Source: Centroberyx gerrardi
Taxonomy: Eukaryota; Chordata; Actinopteri; Beryciformes; Berycidae
Assembly: GCF_048128805.1 (NCBI RefSeq)
Contig: NC_135999.1
Coordinates: 14,602,190 to 14,666,189 of the forward strand
Reading direction: 5' to 3'
DNA: 64,000 nucleotides
The notes under the pieces are model-generated. The model worked only from the letters and a program-made list of their open reading frames with translations, was not told the DNA's origin and did not search any database. Shown here piece by piece: positions 51,101 to 62,267 of the stretch (its first letter is position 1; every line of letters starts with the position of its first letter). A program made the translations under genes and the position numbers.

Positions 51101-54100
51101 CAGATTAGGGATACACCTGCTTAAGAAATGTAGCATGAAAAGGCTAGGGAGAGTCATACTTTTACATGGTACACGCACTGCCCATAGAGATAAAATCAAC
51201 TCAGCTGAAAAGAAAATGCTGACTTGTACCTATAGGTTAAGTGTCCATAGAATAGTGCATATGTGCTGAAAGTGGTAATCCTCAAGAGCCTTTTTTTTGG
51301 GCTGTGGGATGTCGGCAGGCCTCTTCCTTGGATTTTCTGTTGAAGTTTGCTTGCTGAATTGCTGTCAGTTTCTGTGTCTGTTCAGCCCAGATGGCCATCA
51401 CTGGTTATGCCAACTACCTAGTTCTTTTTCTATTTAAAAACAACAACAAAATGCGCTGCTGTGTCTGCTGGAAATGTAAAACACATCACTTCTTGTACAG
51501 CAGAAGATGTTTCCTGGGAAAGACCTACCTGACTCCGGGTGTTTAGAACACAGATATAAAAGTTTTCCTGAACTGGGTATAGGTTGAATCACTATTGTGT
51601 TGTATCAATTAGTGGTAGAAAGTAGCAAATTTATCTATTTAGAAATACTGTGGATTTTAACTTTTAAGTGCATATTTCTATTATGCCATTTGCTATGTTA
51701 TACTAGGCCTAGAGGACTTAATCATTTAAAACATTGCAATCTGTATAGCTGCGTGTCACTCTCAATATATAGTATACAAACTATTTTATGGTTCACTACC
51801 AATGTAAGTGCCTAATTACACCAACCCTGGGCAACCCAGTGGGAATTGATGTAATAAGGCACCTACCCACCCTATAGCACTCATAGTACTATAAGGTGCT
51901 TTGGTTAAAGGTTTCCACCAAATGGCTTATGTTATGTCTCTGCTACTACAAAGAAACACAATTCACCAACATGTACTAGGCCTATCTGAGTTTGCAATAC
52001 AAAACTGCTGCAAGGAAAAACAAATCCTGCTAGAATTATGAGTGGAACATTAATGTTTCCTACTTATTTTCTAAAGAGATATGTTTTTATTTTGAACAAT
52101 AAAAGGATTGCAAGCCTTGATATCTTCATTAACTTTCTCTTTAAGACTTATTACCTTCATAATAGCATGTATTTCTGCTTTAAAACCATTAGAAGTCTGC
52201 TGTAACCTGGATACAATTTTAAGCACCAAGGCTGAGTTAAAGAGGAAGTGTGTCACTGTCTCCTCATGTTTTAATCTGAACAACTCTTTATTTGTGTAGT
52301 ATACAGTATCTAATTCCACAGCCTCTGGCTTGGTGTCTCTTTCTATCTGGTTGTATTGATGTAGCCACAGCCACGTTTACAGCTGTAATGCTTGCATGAA
52401 CAATCAAGAATATATAGCCATAATGAGTTTGGTTGAAACAATCTTCCTCTTGTCCCTCAGGTGGTGAAGATCCTAGAGAAGCATGACCCTCTACGCAGCA
52501 GCTCCACCCTGCCCTCCCTGGGTGTCATCAGCCTCAGCGCCGGCTCTGGCCTGCGTTTCGGCCCCGTCCCGGGCGACGAGGCGAGCGCTGTGCAGAACTA
52601 CGTGGAGCACATGCTCTTCCTGCTGATGGAGGAGGACAGCGGCCAGGCCGGCGCCATGGGCCCCATCCTGGAGTTTGTGGTGATGGAGAACGTGATGGAG
52701 CGTCTCTTCGTGTGGAGCCTGCGCCGAGAGTTCACGGACGACATGAAGCTGGAGCAACTGAAGATGTACGAGATGCTGGTGGGCCAAGCGCGCCAGCCGC
52801 TGCTGCACCACAAGCCCATCCTGCGGCCGCTCATGATGCTGCTGTCCTCCTGCTCGGGCACGGCGGCGCCAGAGGTCGAGGCCGAGCTGGTGCTGCTGCT
52901 CAACCAACTGTGCTGCGTCCTGGCGAAGGACCCCTCGGTTCTGGAGCTCTTCTTCCACACCAGCGAGGACCAGGGAGCGGCCAACTTCCTCATCTTCTCC
53001 CTGCTCATCCCCTTCATCCACAGGGAGGGCACAGTGGGCCAGCAAGCCAGAGACGCCTTGCTGCTCATCATGTCGCTGTCCGCTGAGAACCAGCGCGTGG
53101 CCAAACACATCGCAGAGAACACCTACTTCTGTCCGGTCAGTCCACGCACATGATGAATCGGTCCTTCTTCTCTCTCTCTCTTGCTCTCACTCACTCACTG
53201 CATTTTTGTGTCTGTGGCTCTTTATTTCTCACACTCAGCCCCTCTCTTTTCCTTTCCTTTACCGACTTAATCCATTTGTATGTAGAACTGTTCTGCCCTT
53301 GAGCTCGTTAGTAAGTGGCAATCATTCTAATTCTGACAGGCAATCTAAAATGACTTCTCTTTGACCCTGGGTAGGCGTATCATACTCGGGCCAAAATATG
53401 CAGATGAATTCATAGAACTTCCAGAAACGAGGTTGAATTTCCTCTGTTGAATGTTACGAATGTCTGGCATTCATAAGATTATGGTACTGTTTTAAATATT
53501 GCCATTTAAATACTGCTGCAGACAAGATGCAGCAAAAAATAGCATGTGTTTAACAAGAGGAGTCTGACTGTAATTGGTTTCACTGACAGGCCGCTAGCAT
53601 TTGCATGATCTAGCATAGAATATAGGACGCATACATCAATGCAAAACTAATGATAAGATCATCTTACGGTTATATTACACTGCATTGCCACTAGCTGTAG
53701 CTTCTGTAGATGTTAGACATCTTACTCTCTCAGTACAAAGTGTTACCGTACCGTGTACTGTACTGTGAAATAATTTTCTGCCATTTTTATCTTTATATCC
53801 CATACATCTTTTTAAATCTTAATTTGTCCATGGCAGGGTTTTACTGAGCACATATGCTTTATCAGCAATACCCTGCTTCACATTCATAGAATTACATACA
53901 TTTATGGCTGGGAGCTGGCCAATGCAATCACAGTCTTTAATTGTTGGCGACTGAGCCGCTCCACTGGAACAACTGGGGGTTAACGCCTGGCTGAAGGGCA
54001 AGCTGATGACAGTTGTTGAGGGAGGGGAGAGTGTTAGTTAATAGTTAATTTAAGTAACGCCATCATTGCTTTCATCTTTGAGCGAAGGAAAGATGTGATG

Positions 54101-55639
54101 GGGAGCGGAAGACTGTGCTGCTCAAATATTCATAAAGGTCTCGAAGCTGACCTATAGGAGGCATAAATCCATATGTGTGCTGTCTTAGTGTGAGAGCAGA
54201 GGGAGGAACAGGCAAGATGAAATGCAGGCTACTGTTCTGGCATGCTTACATCTACAGTGCATAACACTGGAAAAGAAGAAATGATTTAGGAAAGCACATT
54301 GTGTTGTAGGTCTTAATGTCAGTGGCTCATGAGCCTGTATAACACAGAATACTGCATATGAATATACTCATGACATTGTAACTCAATAATGTTATAAATC
54401 CATGGCGTAAAGCCGAAGGCAAAACTGACAGCGTAAAAGCCCTGCATATATCATTTATGCCATACAGTGCTTCATTAATGTTTAATGAAGCCCATAATAT
54501 TCTCTCTATAATGACTTTATGTCACAATATTTTTCATCACACTGTATATATCAGATGATGCCCGAGTTTGCAGCACAGCCCATCTTTTCCACAGTATTAG
54601 TCAAACAAGCTCGCAACATCATATAGGCCTGGTCTTTTCCACATTGCAGTTTTGCTCTGGAGGGTACCAGCAGATTAGTGCCAGGGACAAATCACCATGG
54701 CACTGTAGCTGAGGATCAGTAGACATTTTTAAAGTTCTCAGACAGAGAGCAGCACTATGACAAACCTGAACCAGATGGTTCTGTAGACAGAGACAGAATG
54801 CTTTCACAATCCATTCAGAGGCTAGAGAGCTTCATTGTTACATGAACTGCTGGGATATTTGTACATCATCAGCATAATCAGTAATTGAATAAACATAAGT
54901 AACAATTTTACATGCTATCATTTGCTAATGGAACAGAGGTGAACAGATGGTCTCCTTCCCAAATAACAATAAGTATCCCCACCTGAGCCGGTGACATTGT
55001 CTAGCATTATGTAACCGCTTGTTTAGTACAAATGCTCGGTCTGTTGACTGCCCTGATTCCTCTTCCCTCCCCTAGGTGCTGGCCACGGGGCTGAGCGGCC
55101 TGTACTCCTCCCTGCCCACCAAGCTGGAGGTGCCCAACGAAGAGTGGCACTGCCTCCACAGGGAGGACTGGCTCCAGCTGCCGGCCCTCGTCCAGTTCCT
55201 CAACTCGCTGGAGTTCTGCAACGCTGTGATTCAGGTGAAAATACGTGACGGGGGGGGGCTGCACACACAGGCAGCCACGTGAAAAATAGGTTCTCGCACG
55301 GTAAATGGCTTTGACCTTCTGCTTGACTGACATTTGTCTTTATTGTTCCCCAGGTGGCCCACCCCGATATCAGAGACCAGCTTGTTGGCTACATCTACAA
55401 TGGATTCCTAGTGCCTGTCCTAGCACCAGCTCTCCACAAGGTTGGCAGTCATCCTCCTCTTCCCCTCCATCCTCCTCATCAGTTTTATCCCATGAAAATT
55501 ATTTAAATTGTTCAGTCATGTTTTATCGATGTAGTGATGAACAATATGTGCACAGAGAAGAGCTTATGTCTCTGATGCTACAGATTCATATAATTGGCTT
55601 GGTAACTGACGTGTTCGTCTCATGTGTTCTGTACATTGA

Positions 55640-55679
<40 letters not shown>

Positions 55680-55911
55680 CATTGTGCTGACTAATGGTTC
55701 CTCCCTCCTCCCAGCTGACCCTGGAAGAGGTGATGACCACCACAGCTTACCTCGACCTTTTCCTGAGGAGTGTGTCTGAGCCGGCCCTGCTGCAGACGTT
55801 CCTGTCCTTCATCCTCCTCCACCGACACGAGAGCGTCCACATCTTAGATACACTGGTCAGCCGCATCAACACCCCCTTCCAGGTACAGGAGGATCTCCCA
55901 CTCTCTCTCTG

Positions 55912-55960
<49 letters not shown>

Positions 55961-58900
55961 TCTCATATGACTCATGTTTAAAAAGTTAACTCTGGAACAA
56001 TTTAAAAAAACTACCCTGGAGGCATTGGGTCCCATGGTAATATTTAAAATGTCACCAAAGCCAGCAGATTGTTGCCATGGTGATGCACAAGAGTGTCAGA
56101 GTGACTTATCCTGTTAGCAGTGGCAACTGATATGTGATGGCCTTTCAGCGTTTTGAGAGTAGGCCTATATACTGTGAGATGTCTTGTTCAAACAGCTTAT
56201 AAGAACTGAAAGGCATCATTAACATCAGTGAATAATGTGTTCTTTACTTTGCCGCTCAACAGCGTAAATGCCTCAAGGTGTTCCTTCCAATATTTGCTTT
56301 GGTACACGTGCAACCCACTGAATAATAAAGGACAGGTTTACCCATTCACATTTTTGACCTTAGGCCAACGAAAACACTGACAAACATGCAAATAATCCAC
56401 ATTTCAACTGTTGTTTTTTTATTGATTCTCCCTTTTGGTTTTGCCTTTGATGACTGATAACTTCAAAAACTGGTACTTCGTATGCAACCTTGTTCTTTTT
56501 CCAGAATCGTACAGAGCGAGACGTCAATTTTTAGCGATAGCTGTGAGCTTTCGGCTGAAGAAAACTGGCTTATCTTCAAATTCTGCATATAATGTTCAAG
56601 CTAGAATTTGTTCCCACTGACTCTCTGCAGGCTAGCTAAAGCAGAAATGACTGAAACACTGGAGACAAAACATCCTGAATGGTTCTGCTTCACACTCTGA
56701 TCATTTTTTGTATCAAATAAGGCACTTGAAACAGGTTTTGTTTCTGTCATCCTCAATTGTTTTCGTGTGCTTCATTGCATCTTTTCATTTCATTCACTCT
56801 TCCAGCTGGGCACAGTGTCACTGGCACTGTTCCGCACTCTCATTGGCTTATACTGTGAAGATGTGATGCTGCAGCTCATATTGAGGTGAGTGGGACACAC
56901 ACACACACACACACACACTGAATTGCCTCAGTTATGAAGCATGGTACATCTAATTGGTTTACCCTGTGATGAGCTTTTACTCTCTACCCCCCACAGTGTA
57001 GCCTTGTGTTGCCATCTGTCTTTCCCCCGTCTTCATCCCCCTACCACCCATTGAGTTCCCTAACAGGATCCACTCCCATCTGCCTCCCCAGGTACCTGAT
57101 CCCCTGTAATCACATGATGTTGAGTCAGAGGCGCGTGGTGAGGGAGAGGGACTGCTACTCGGTGTCGGCGGCTAAGATCCTGGCGCTGACGCCGTCCTGC
57201 TGCTCGCCCGAACGCAGTCCCCCGCCCCTCCGACAGCTGGACTCCATCCTCTGGTCCAAGGGTGCAGAGAGTCCCAACAACACTGGCACCATGGGTAAGA
57301 GGGACATTAAAGAGTGTGTGATGTATTATAAATGGAGTACACTACCAGTCAAAAGTTTGGACACACCACATTTTTCTTTATTTTTACTATTTTCCACATT
57401 TTAGAATAATAATAAGACATTAAAATGATGAAATAACACATATGGAATTGCGCAGTGACCAAAAACGTGTTAAACAAATCAAAACTATCTTTTATTTTAG
57501 ATTCTTTTAAGTAGCCACCCTTTGCCTTGATGGAAAGGCAAAGGCTTTGGAAAGAAATTCATACATAGACGCATCAACTTCACTATTTATATTTGTCTAA
57601 GAAACAAATTTCAAGCATTTAAGCATAAGCCTTTAGATCAAAATGGCTTTAAGAGAATGAAAAACATAGCACATTCAAAATCAGGTGTGTCCAAACTTTT
57701 GACTGGTAGTGTATAGCTAAGCCATTTCATGGTGAGGATCATTTTAGTAATGTGTTCCTGTCATAATTGTTACACTAGTTGAAAGGTGTAGGGCAGCAGG
57801 GTAGAGTAGTGAGTAGGGAAAACGTCCTTCACCCAGTTTCAAGCCCCTGTGTCAGCAGGCATCCGCCCCTCTGAAGTGTCCTTGTGACTCTGAACCCCTG
57901 CCAGCTCCAGGGGAGGAGAGAGTTAGGAGATTTATAATATCGCCCTTTGAGAAGGCCGAATACCTTGTGCTTTGAATTATACAATGGTATGTGCTGCAGA
58001 TTAGTCAGCGTGAATTAAGACGACATTTGATCCAGATTTCTAATCTGCTTGGCTTTTCACTGTTTGCAGTATTTAAGGCAGCTTTAATTAGCATAATGCT
58101 GCTTGTAGATCAGCTGCGAGACACATTCACTCAGCAAATTTGGCTATTCATAACATCATTTGAGTGGCTTTTTGCTTAACCTCATTAATATTGGCGTGCA
58201 GTCAAAACAAACAGAACAAAACAGAGGAAAAATGCAAAGCATGATTATGCCACTCACTGAGATGATTAAATGAGCGCTATGCAATGTAATGGACAGAAAA
58301 CAAAAGTATTATGCAAAAGAATGTAATTAATTATTGGCATGAAATTTGTTTATATTTACCAATTTTTTTTCAAAATATTGTTTTGTGTACAGTGCACTGC
58401 AAGGTCTTCATTTGGATTTAATTGGGGCATTAACATAACAGAGCTGATTATGCGTATGTTATCAAATAGTGAGATCTCCAGCTGTTTAGGTCTATTAAAT
58501 CAGTTTACCCCCTGCAGTTACTTGTCAAACTCATTAGTTCTGCTCTGTATGAGTGCTGTGCTGAGGCGCTGCATGCCAACACTCATCAACATTTCCTATC
58601 TGTCTTGCCAGAGAAGAAGGAGAGCTTCTTAGAGGAGGACGGCTCAGGTAACTCCTGTGTCATCGGATCAGAAATCTACTTGGATGTCAGTTATCTTCAT
58701 TACCTCTACGATGCTCGTCTGGGCATCTCCAGCTGCATACGGGCCTGCCAGGTTTGGTCAGCCCCATATGACGGCGAGGACCCCGCTCCTGAGGAGTACC
58801 AGCCCGGCGTGCTGGAGGAGGCGGGGCTTAAAGGTCGGCAAGCCCAGTTGGTGCCCAAGAGACTTCCGCAGCAGCAGCAGCAGCCTCCGCGTCCTCGGCC

Positions 58901-61900
58901 CTGCCCGCCCCAGAAGACGGAGCCGCCCTCCGTTCACCAGCTAGAGCTGGAGTGGGACGACAGTTACGACGCCTGCCCAGTGCAGGCCGCCGAGGTTGCT
59001 GCTGAGAGTAAACCTCTGCAGCTGCCTCCCGCTGAGCCTCCCAAGCACATCCAGGAGATGAGGAGAACAGCCATCATGTTGGTCAAAGGTTCCTACATTG
59101 AGGAGTCTGACTTCCAGGATGATGTCATGGTGTATGATCTTGTTGCCAAGAAAGACACCAGAGACATTGAGCGTGGCAAGCACAAAAGCCATGGGACAGA
59201 ATCAAAAGAAGCTCAACCGGACTTGCCAGAGGCTCTCCTCAAAAATGGACTTAGCCTAACACTTCCGTCTTCCATGATGGATGATAATGGCAAGAATAGC
59301 TCAGACGTTAATGCCAAGGGTCAAACGGATTGTAATTCAAACCTCCAGAACACCAATGCTGCCGAGTTGGGTGACGACCTCTTGGCTCAGTATGAGGAGT
59401 TGATTCGTACCTTGAGCACCGAAGCAGGTGGAAGTCCAGTCAAGGCTGACAGAGAGTTCAGGAACCCCGTCGCCCCCATGGAGGAGGAAGAGGAGGAGGA
59501 GGAGGAGGAGGAGGAGGAGGAGGAGGAGGAGATGGATTTCAGCTCCTTCTCTGCAGATACGCCAGAACCAGAGAAACTGCATTCGCCATTTGGGACCAAG
59601 CTTCGCAGTGCGAGTCGAAGCCATTCAGTGCCTTTCACAGGTAGAATGAGTGAAATTACAAGCCTCATTATTAAAAAAAAATTGTATCTGGACGGTGTTC
59701 TGCAGTAAAATTTCATTACAGCTATATCTGGAACTTAATAAAAACATTGTTCCCCATTACTCCTGTCCTGTCTTTCTGTAGGTCCCTTTGTCAGTGTGCT
59801 GTTGTCCCGTCTGGAGAACATGCTGGATAACTCACTCCATGTCAACTTGTTGCTGACCGGCATCCTGGCCCAGTTGGCAGCCTATCCTCAGCCTCTGCTC
59901 CGCTCGTTCCTCCTCAACACCAACATGGTCTTCCAGCCCAGCGTTCGCTCCCTATACCAGGTAACACATACACTTGCAGTGCGTAGGTGGGCAGGTGTCT
60001 CTCACTATTTTCAGAGAGCGAGTGGGACAGTGATATGCAGGAGAAATTATTAAGTAAACAAAAAAGAACACAAACCAAATAAGCAAACAAATGCTTTGCC
60101 TTTCTTGTTGCTGAAAGACGAAAGATCCAAACTTTCAAAACTAGGCAGCTTACCTGTGACAAGTGAGACTGAAAATAGGAACAAATAATGCACTTTGTGA
60201 AATTGGGGCACACTATTCCAACCACCCTCCAGTAAGATACAGTATAGTCTGCTTTCTTTGTTTCTGCTTTTTCATGTATAATTGAACAAGAGATGTTTGA
60301 ACAAGACAATCAGACAAATGTAAGCAGAACTAGTTCAATAAGGGTAATGTTATGAGGAGATCAGTAATATATGCATTGGTCATGCTGCAACACTTTCATT
60401 TCAATCAGGGCTGAGGAAAAAGAAATGGTTTATCATGGAAATAAAAGTCTTTCTGTTTGAAAGTCGTCATTAGTGTGTCCTGTGTATTTCTCCTTTAACT
60501 GCAGCAGTATAAATACTGTAGACATGGTTGTAATCTTTATATGTGTGCCTCCAGGTCCTAGCCTCCGTGAAGAACCAGATAGAACAGCTGTCTGCAACCA
60601 GGAAGGACTTTCCAGAGCTGATTACAGCCGCCCAACACTGGCTCCTAACCAGGGAAACCTCGTTCAGAGCACCAGGTGACAACACTAATAACAGTTAGAC
60701 AGTGTATGCCAATGCAGATCTTTAAGAGTAAGGCCCTGATTTACTAAAGCCTTTCTTAGGTGCAAAAACGTTTAGCATGTGCAATACCAATGACATAACC
60801 CCTGATTGGTCAAGCAGATTGCACCTATCACAAGTCTTAGTGCTGACATTGCAATGGTTTTTGTACCCATTAACGGTTTTAGCAAATCTGGGCCTAAGAC
60901 TCATGGGTGCAAAATAAACTATTCACATTCTTATTCCATTGTAACTCAAAATTGAAGTCAGTTTTAGTCCAGTACTTGGAGAGTGCAAATATATATATAC
61001 ATTTTTGCAATTTCAAAATATATTTCAAAATCATACTGAATCTTTTGTTAATCATCCTGAGAAAGGACAAGCTTGTGTTCTGCAAAACATATTTTGGTTT
61101 TACTTGGATTAAGAATTGGACCTCTCATATCGCCACCAATATACTTTACAGTTCTGATTTATTTAACTCATGAAACTAGACACTATTGTTTTCAGATATT
61201 AACATGATATATTTCTCATTAAACAGTTGGGTCAGGATGAGAATCGTTGGTCTGAAACTGCTTTCATGGTGTTTTTATAAGATTTAGGGGCATATTTTGA
61301 TGGCTTGCTGATAATTAGAAAATAAATTCTAGGTTGGCTCTGAGTTCCTCAATCTCACTATCAAACAGTGCATGTTTAAAGCAGAATCTGTATTCAGTAT
61401 CAGATGTTTTTTGATTTCTATTAGGACCAGAATAAATTCTACTTGATCTTGTTTAGTTATGTGGCTTTGCAGTTGAGAAACAACCTCTGCTGAGCCCTGA
61501 AGTTTTAGGCATGTTTCTGAACTAGATTCCCAATGGCTTCAGAGTTGTACAAGTTACAGAAAACGCATGTTGGAAGACTGTTTGTGCATAGATAAGAGAC
61601 AGAATTGACTAAGATGAGGATTTTAAAGGGAATTTTCAAGTTGCTTAACTGGATCATCCTGCTTTCTTGTATGTGTGTTGACTTGCTTTGAACACTGCTA
61701 CTTGAGATCCTCCTTAGTGGTTGAGATGATTTATGAATGGAGGTATCATTAACAGGAATATATTATGATTACAAAACTTCTTTCAAATTCAAACCCCATG
61801 CATAGCATAGAGTATACCCACCTTTGAGCGTGCGTTTTTAATTTTTTTTTATCATTAACGAAATCTAATCCTCACGTTCTCAGACAAAAACAGCGGAGGT

Positions 61901-62086
61901 CACCGAGGTTCCGCCGGCGGGGACGGGGGACGGATCTTGAGGAGTTCGCCTCCGCCGCAGCCCAAAACCATCTCTCTGGCCCGGACGGAAGTCTTCGCCA
62001 CCGTCCTCTTCACCGAGTTCCTGAAAGAACTGGCTGCCATTGCACAAGAGCACTCCATCTTATCATACATTCCTATGGAAGAGTAA
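48129..62086 (+). CDS. fhip1a: FHIP1A (FAM160A1), FHF complex subunit HOOK-interacting protein 1A, 11 coding exons
   Basis: FHIP proteins join FTS (AKTIP) and Hook to link dynein-dynactin to endosomal cargo. Coding exons: 48129-48236, 52461-53135, 55076-55234, 55354-55440, 55715-55882, 56806-56885, 57092-57294, 58612-59640, 59782-59960, 60555-60675, 61884-62086 (3012 nt, 1003 aa). All joins are GT-AG and in frame. The conserved alpha-solenoid N-terminal half (about residues 20-490) includes KGVDPETCMIVFKNHWAQVV, REDWLQLPALVQFLNSLEFC and VGYIYNGFLVPVLAPALHK. Exon 8 (residues 494-836) is a disordered insert with Q5, a Pro-rich block and 17 consecutive Glu. Exons 9-11 return to conserved helices (VSVLLSRLENMLDNSLHVNL) and end SYIPMEE. 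Length agrees with the roughly 1,040-residue human protein. Synteny with sh3d19 favours FHIP1A over FHIP1B. Exon 2 is markedly GC-rich at third positions. Start codon: an in-frame TAG lies 21 nt upstream, leaving ATGATG at 48129. Confidence 0.95.
49121..49260. repeat. Fish retroposon 3'-tail fragment
   Basis: GATAAGATAAGATA repeats lead into TCTTTATTGGTCTCAGAGAA and ATTTGTCTTGGACAAATAAG, the pattern of a widespread teleost retroposon end. A shorter relative (CTTTATTAATCCCCGAGGAA) lies at 11064-11084. Confidence 0.5.
51810..51950. repeat. Dispersed fish repeat, diverged copy
   Basis: AAGGTGCTTTGGTTAAAGG, then TTTCCACCAAATGGCTTATG, resembles the GTAAGTCGCTTTGGATAAAAGCGTC...AAATG motif seen better preserved at 4323-4356. 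Confidence 0.45.
53136..55075 (+). other. fhip1a: fhip1a intron 2 (between coding exons 2 and 3)
   Basis: The donor is CCG/GTCAGT and the acceptor TCCCCTAG. No additional exon was recognised. It includes a perfect 10-bp inverted repeat with a 3-nt loop at 54469-54491 and AT-rich sequence around 54.1-54.6 kb. Confidence 0.7.
55641..55677. repeat. (CA)n microsatellite, fhip1a intron 4
   Basis: About 18 CA units, 37 bp upstream of the exon 5 acceptor at 55714. Confidence 0.9.
55919..55954. repeat. (CA)n microsatellite, fhip1a intron 5
   Basis: About 18 CA units starting 37 bp after the exon 5 donor, so exon 5 is bracketed by two CA tracts. Confidence 0.9.
57338..57713. mobile_element. Tc1/mariner-type non-autonomous element in fhip1a intron 7
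   Basis: A 28-bp perfect terminal inverted repeat (CACTACCAGTCAAAAGTTTG continuing GACACACC) is flanked on both sides by TA. The element is 376 bp including the TA target duplication. Internal blocks ATGAAATAACACATATGGAA, TGTTAAACAAATCAAAACTA and AAGTAGCCACCCTTTGCCTT are typical of Tc1-like fish transposon ends. No transposase frame remains, so it is an internally deleted or MITE-type copy. Confidence 0.88.
57787..57925 (+). repeat. tRNA-derived SINE-like fragment, diverged
   Basis: GGGCAGCAGGGTAGAGTAGT, then CACCCAGTTTCAAGCCCCTG and GTGTCCTTGTGACTCTGAAC-CCCTGCCAGCTCCAGG resembles the fish SINE body motif (tRNA head, then TGTCCTTGAGCAAGGCACTGAACCCC type). Confidence 0.45.
57926..58611 (+). 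other. fhip1a: fhip1a intron 7, distal part
   Basis: AT-rich with no repeat recognised. ATTA/TAAT-rich stretches at 58080-58200 could be regulatory but nothing specific is shown. It ends at the acceptor TGTCTTGCCAG (58611). Confidence 0.5.
59481..59531 (+). repeat. fhip1a: In-frame (GAG)n tract encoding 17 Glu in fhip1a exon 8
   Basis: Seventeen Glu codons, all GAG except one GAA, lie between two Met codons. The near-pure codon tract suggests recent slippage. It creates poly-Leu and poly-Ser shadow frames on the other strand. Confidence 0.95.
60732..60894. mobile_element. PIF/Harbinger-like MITE, 163 bp, in fhip1a intron 10
   Basis: The ends are GGCCCTGATTTACTAAA and, inverted, GGCCCAGATTTGCTAAA (15 of 17 identical). 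Flanking TAA on both sides (60729-60731 and 60895-60897) is the 3-bp target duplication typical of PIF/Harbinger. There is no coding capacity. Confidence 0.78.
60898..61883 (+). other. fhip1a: fhip1a intron 10 remainder
   Basis: AT-rich intron sequence. Nothing was recognised beyond ORFs under 90 codons without family resemblance. It ends at the acceptor CACGTTCTCAG (61883). Confidence 0.6.
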
Positions 62087-62210
62087 TCGTGTCCCAGTTG
62101 GGCTCTGTGCCGCGTCAGTTTTTAACTCTTTGAATTGAAGATTTTAAAAGACTCTTTTTAGATGGTTTTCTATTTTCTGTACATCGTGTTTCCAGCACTA
62201 CTTGATGAAG

Positions 62211-62216
62211 AATAAA
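62211..62216 (+). terminator. fhip1a: fhip1a poly(A) signal 1
   Basis: AATAAA 125 nt after the stop codon. Confidence 0.65.
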
Positions 62217-62261
62217 CCTCATAGATCAAGTGATTTCTATAACTATGCTGAGATAGCTTTT

Positions 62262-62267
62262 AATAAA
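62262..62267 (+). terminator. fhip1a: fhip1a poly(A) signal 2
   Basis: A second AATAAA, 51 nt further on. A longer 3'UTR using sites beyond this cannot be excluded. Confidence 0.5.

Larger units (their letters stand above)
48237..52460 (+). other. fhip1a: fhip1a intron after first coding exon (4.2 kb)
   Basis: No exon was recognised. It contains retroposon-tail sequence at about 49121-49260 (tandem TAAGA units, then AGTCTTTATTGGTCTCAGAG and AAATTTGTCTTGGACAAATAAG), a CAAGTCAAGTTTTATTTA tail-like motif near 50085-50102, and a dispersed repeat at 51810-51950. Confidence 0.65.

Noticed and set aside
52491..53122. Long antisense ORFs (205 and 174 codons) opposite fhip1a exon 2
   Set aside because: They mirror a GC-rich true exon. 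The translations are low-complexity (His/Gln/Leu or Ser runs) with no family resemblance.
59337..59716. Antisense ORFs with poly-Leu and poly-Ser, and a plus-strand poly-Arg frame
   Set aside because: They are produced by the (GAG)n coding tract of fhip1a exon 8 read in other frames.
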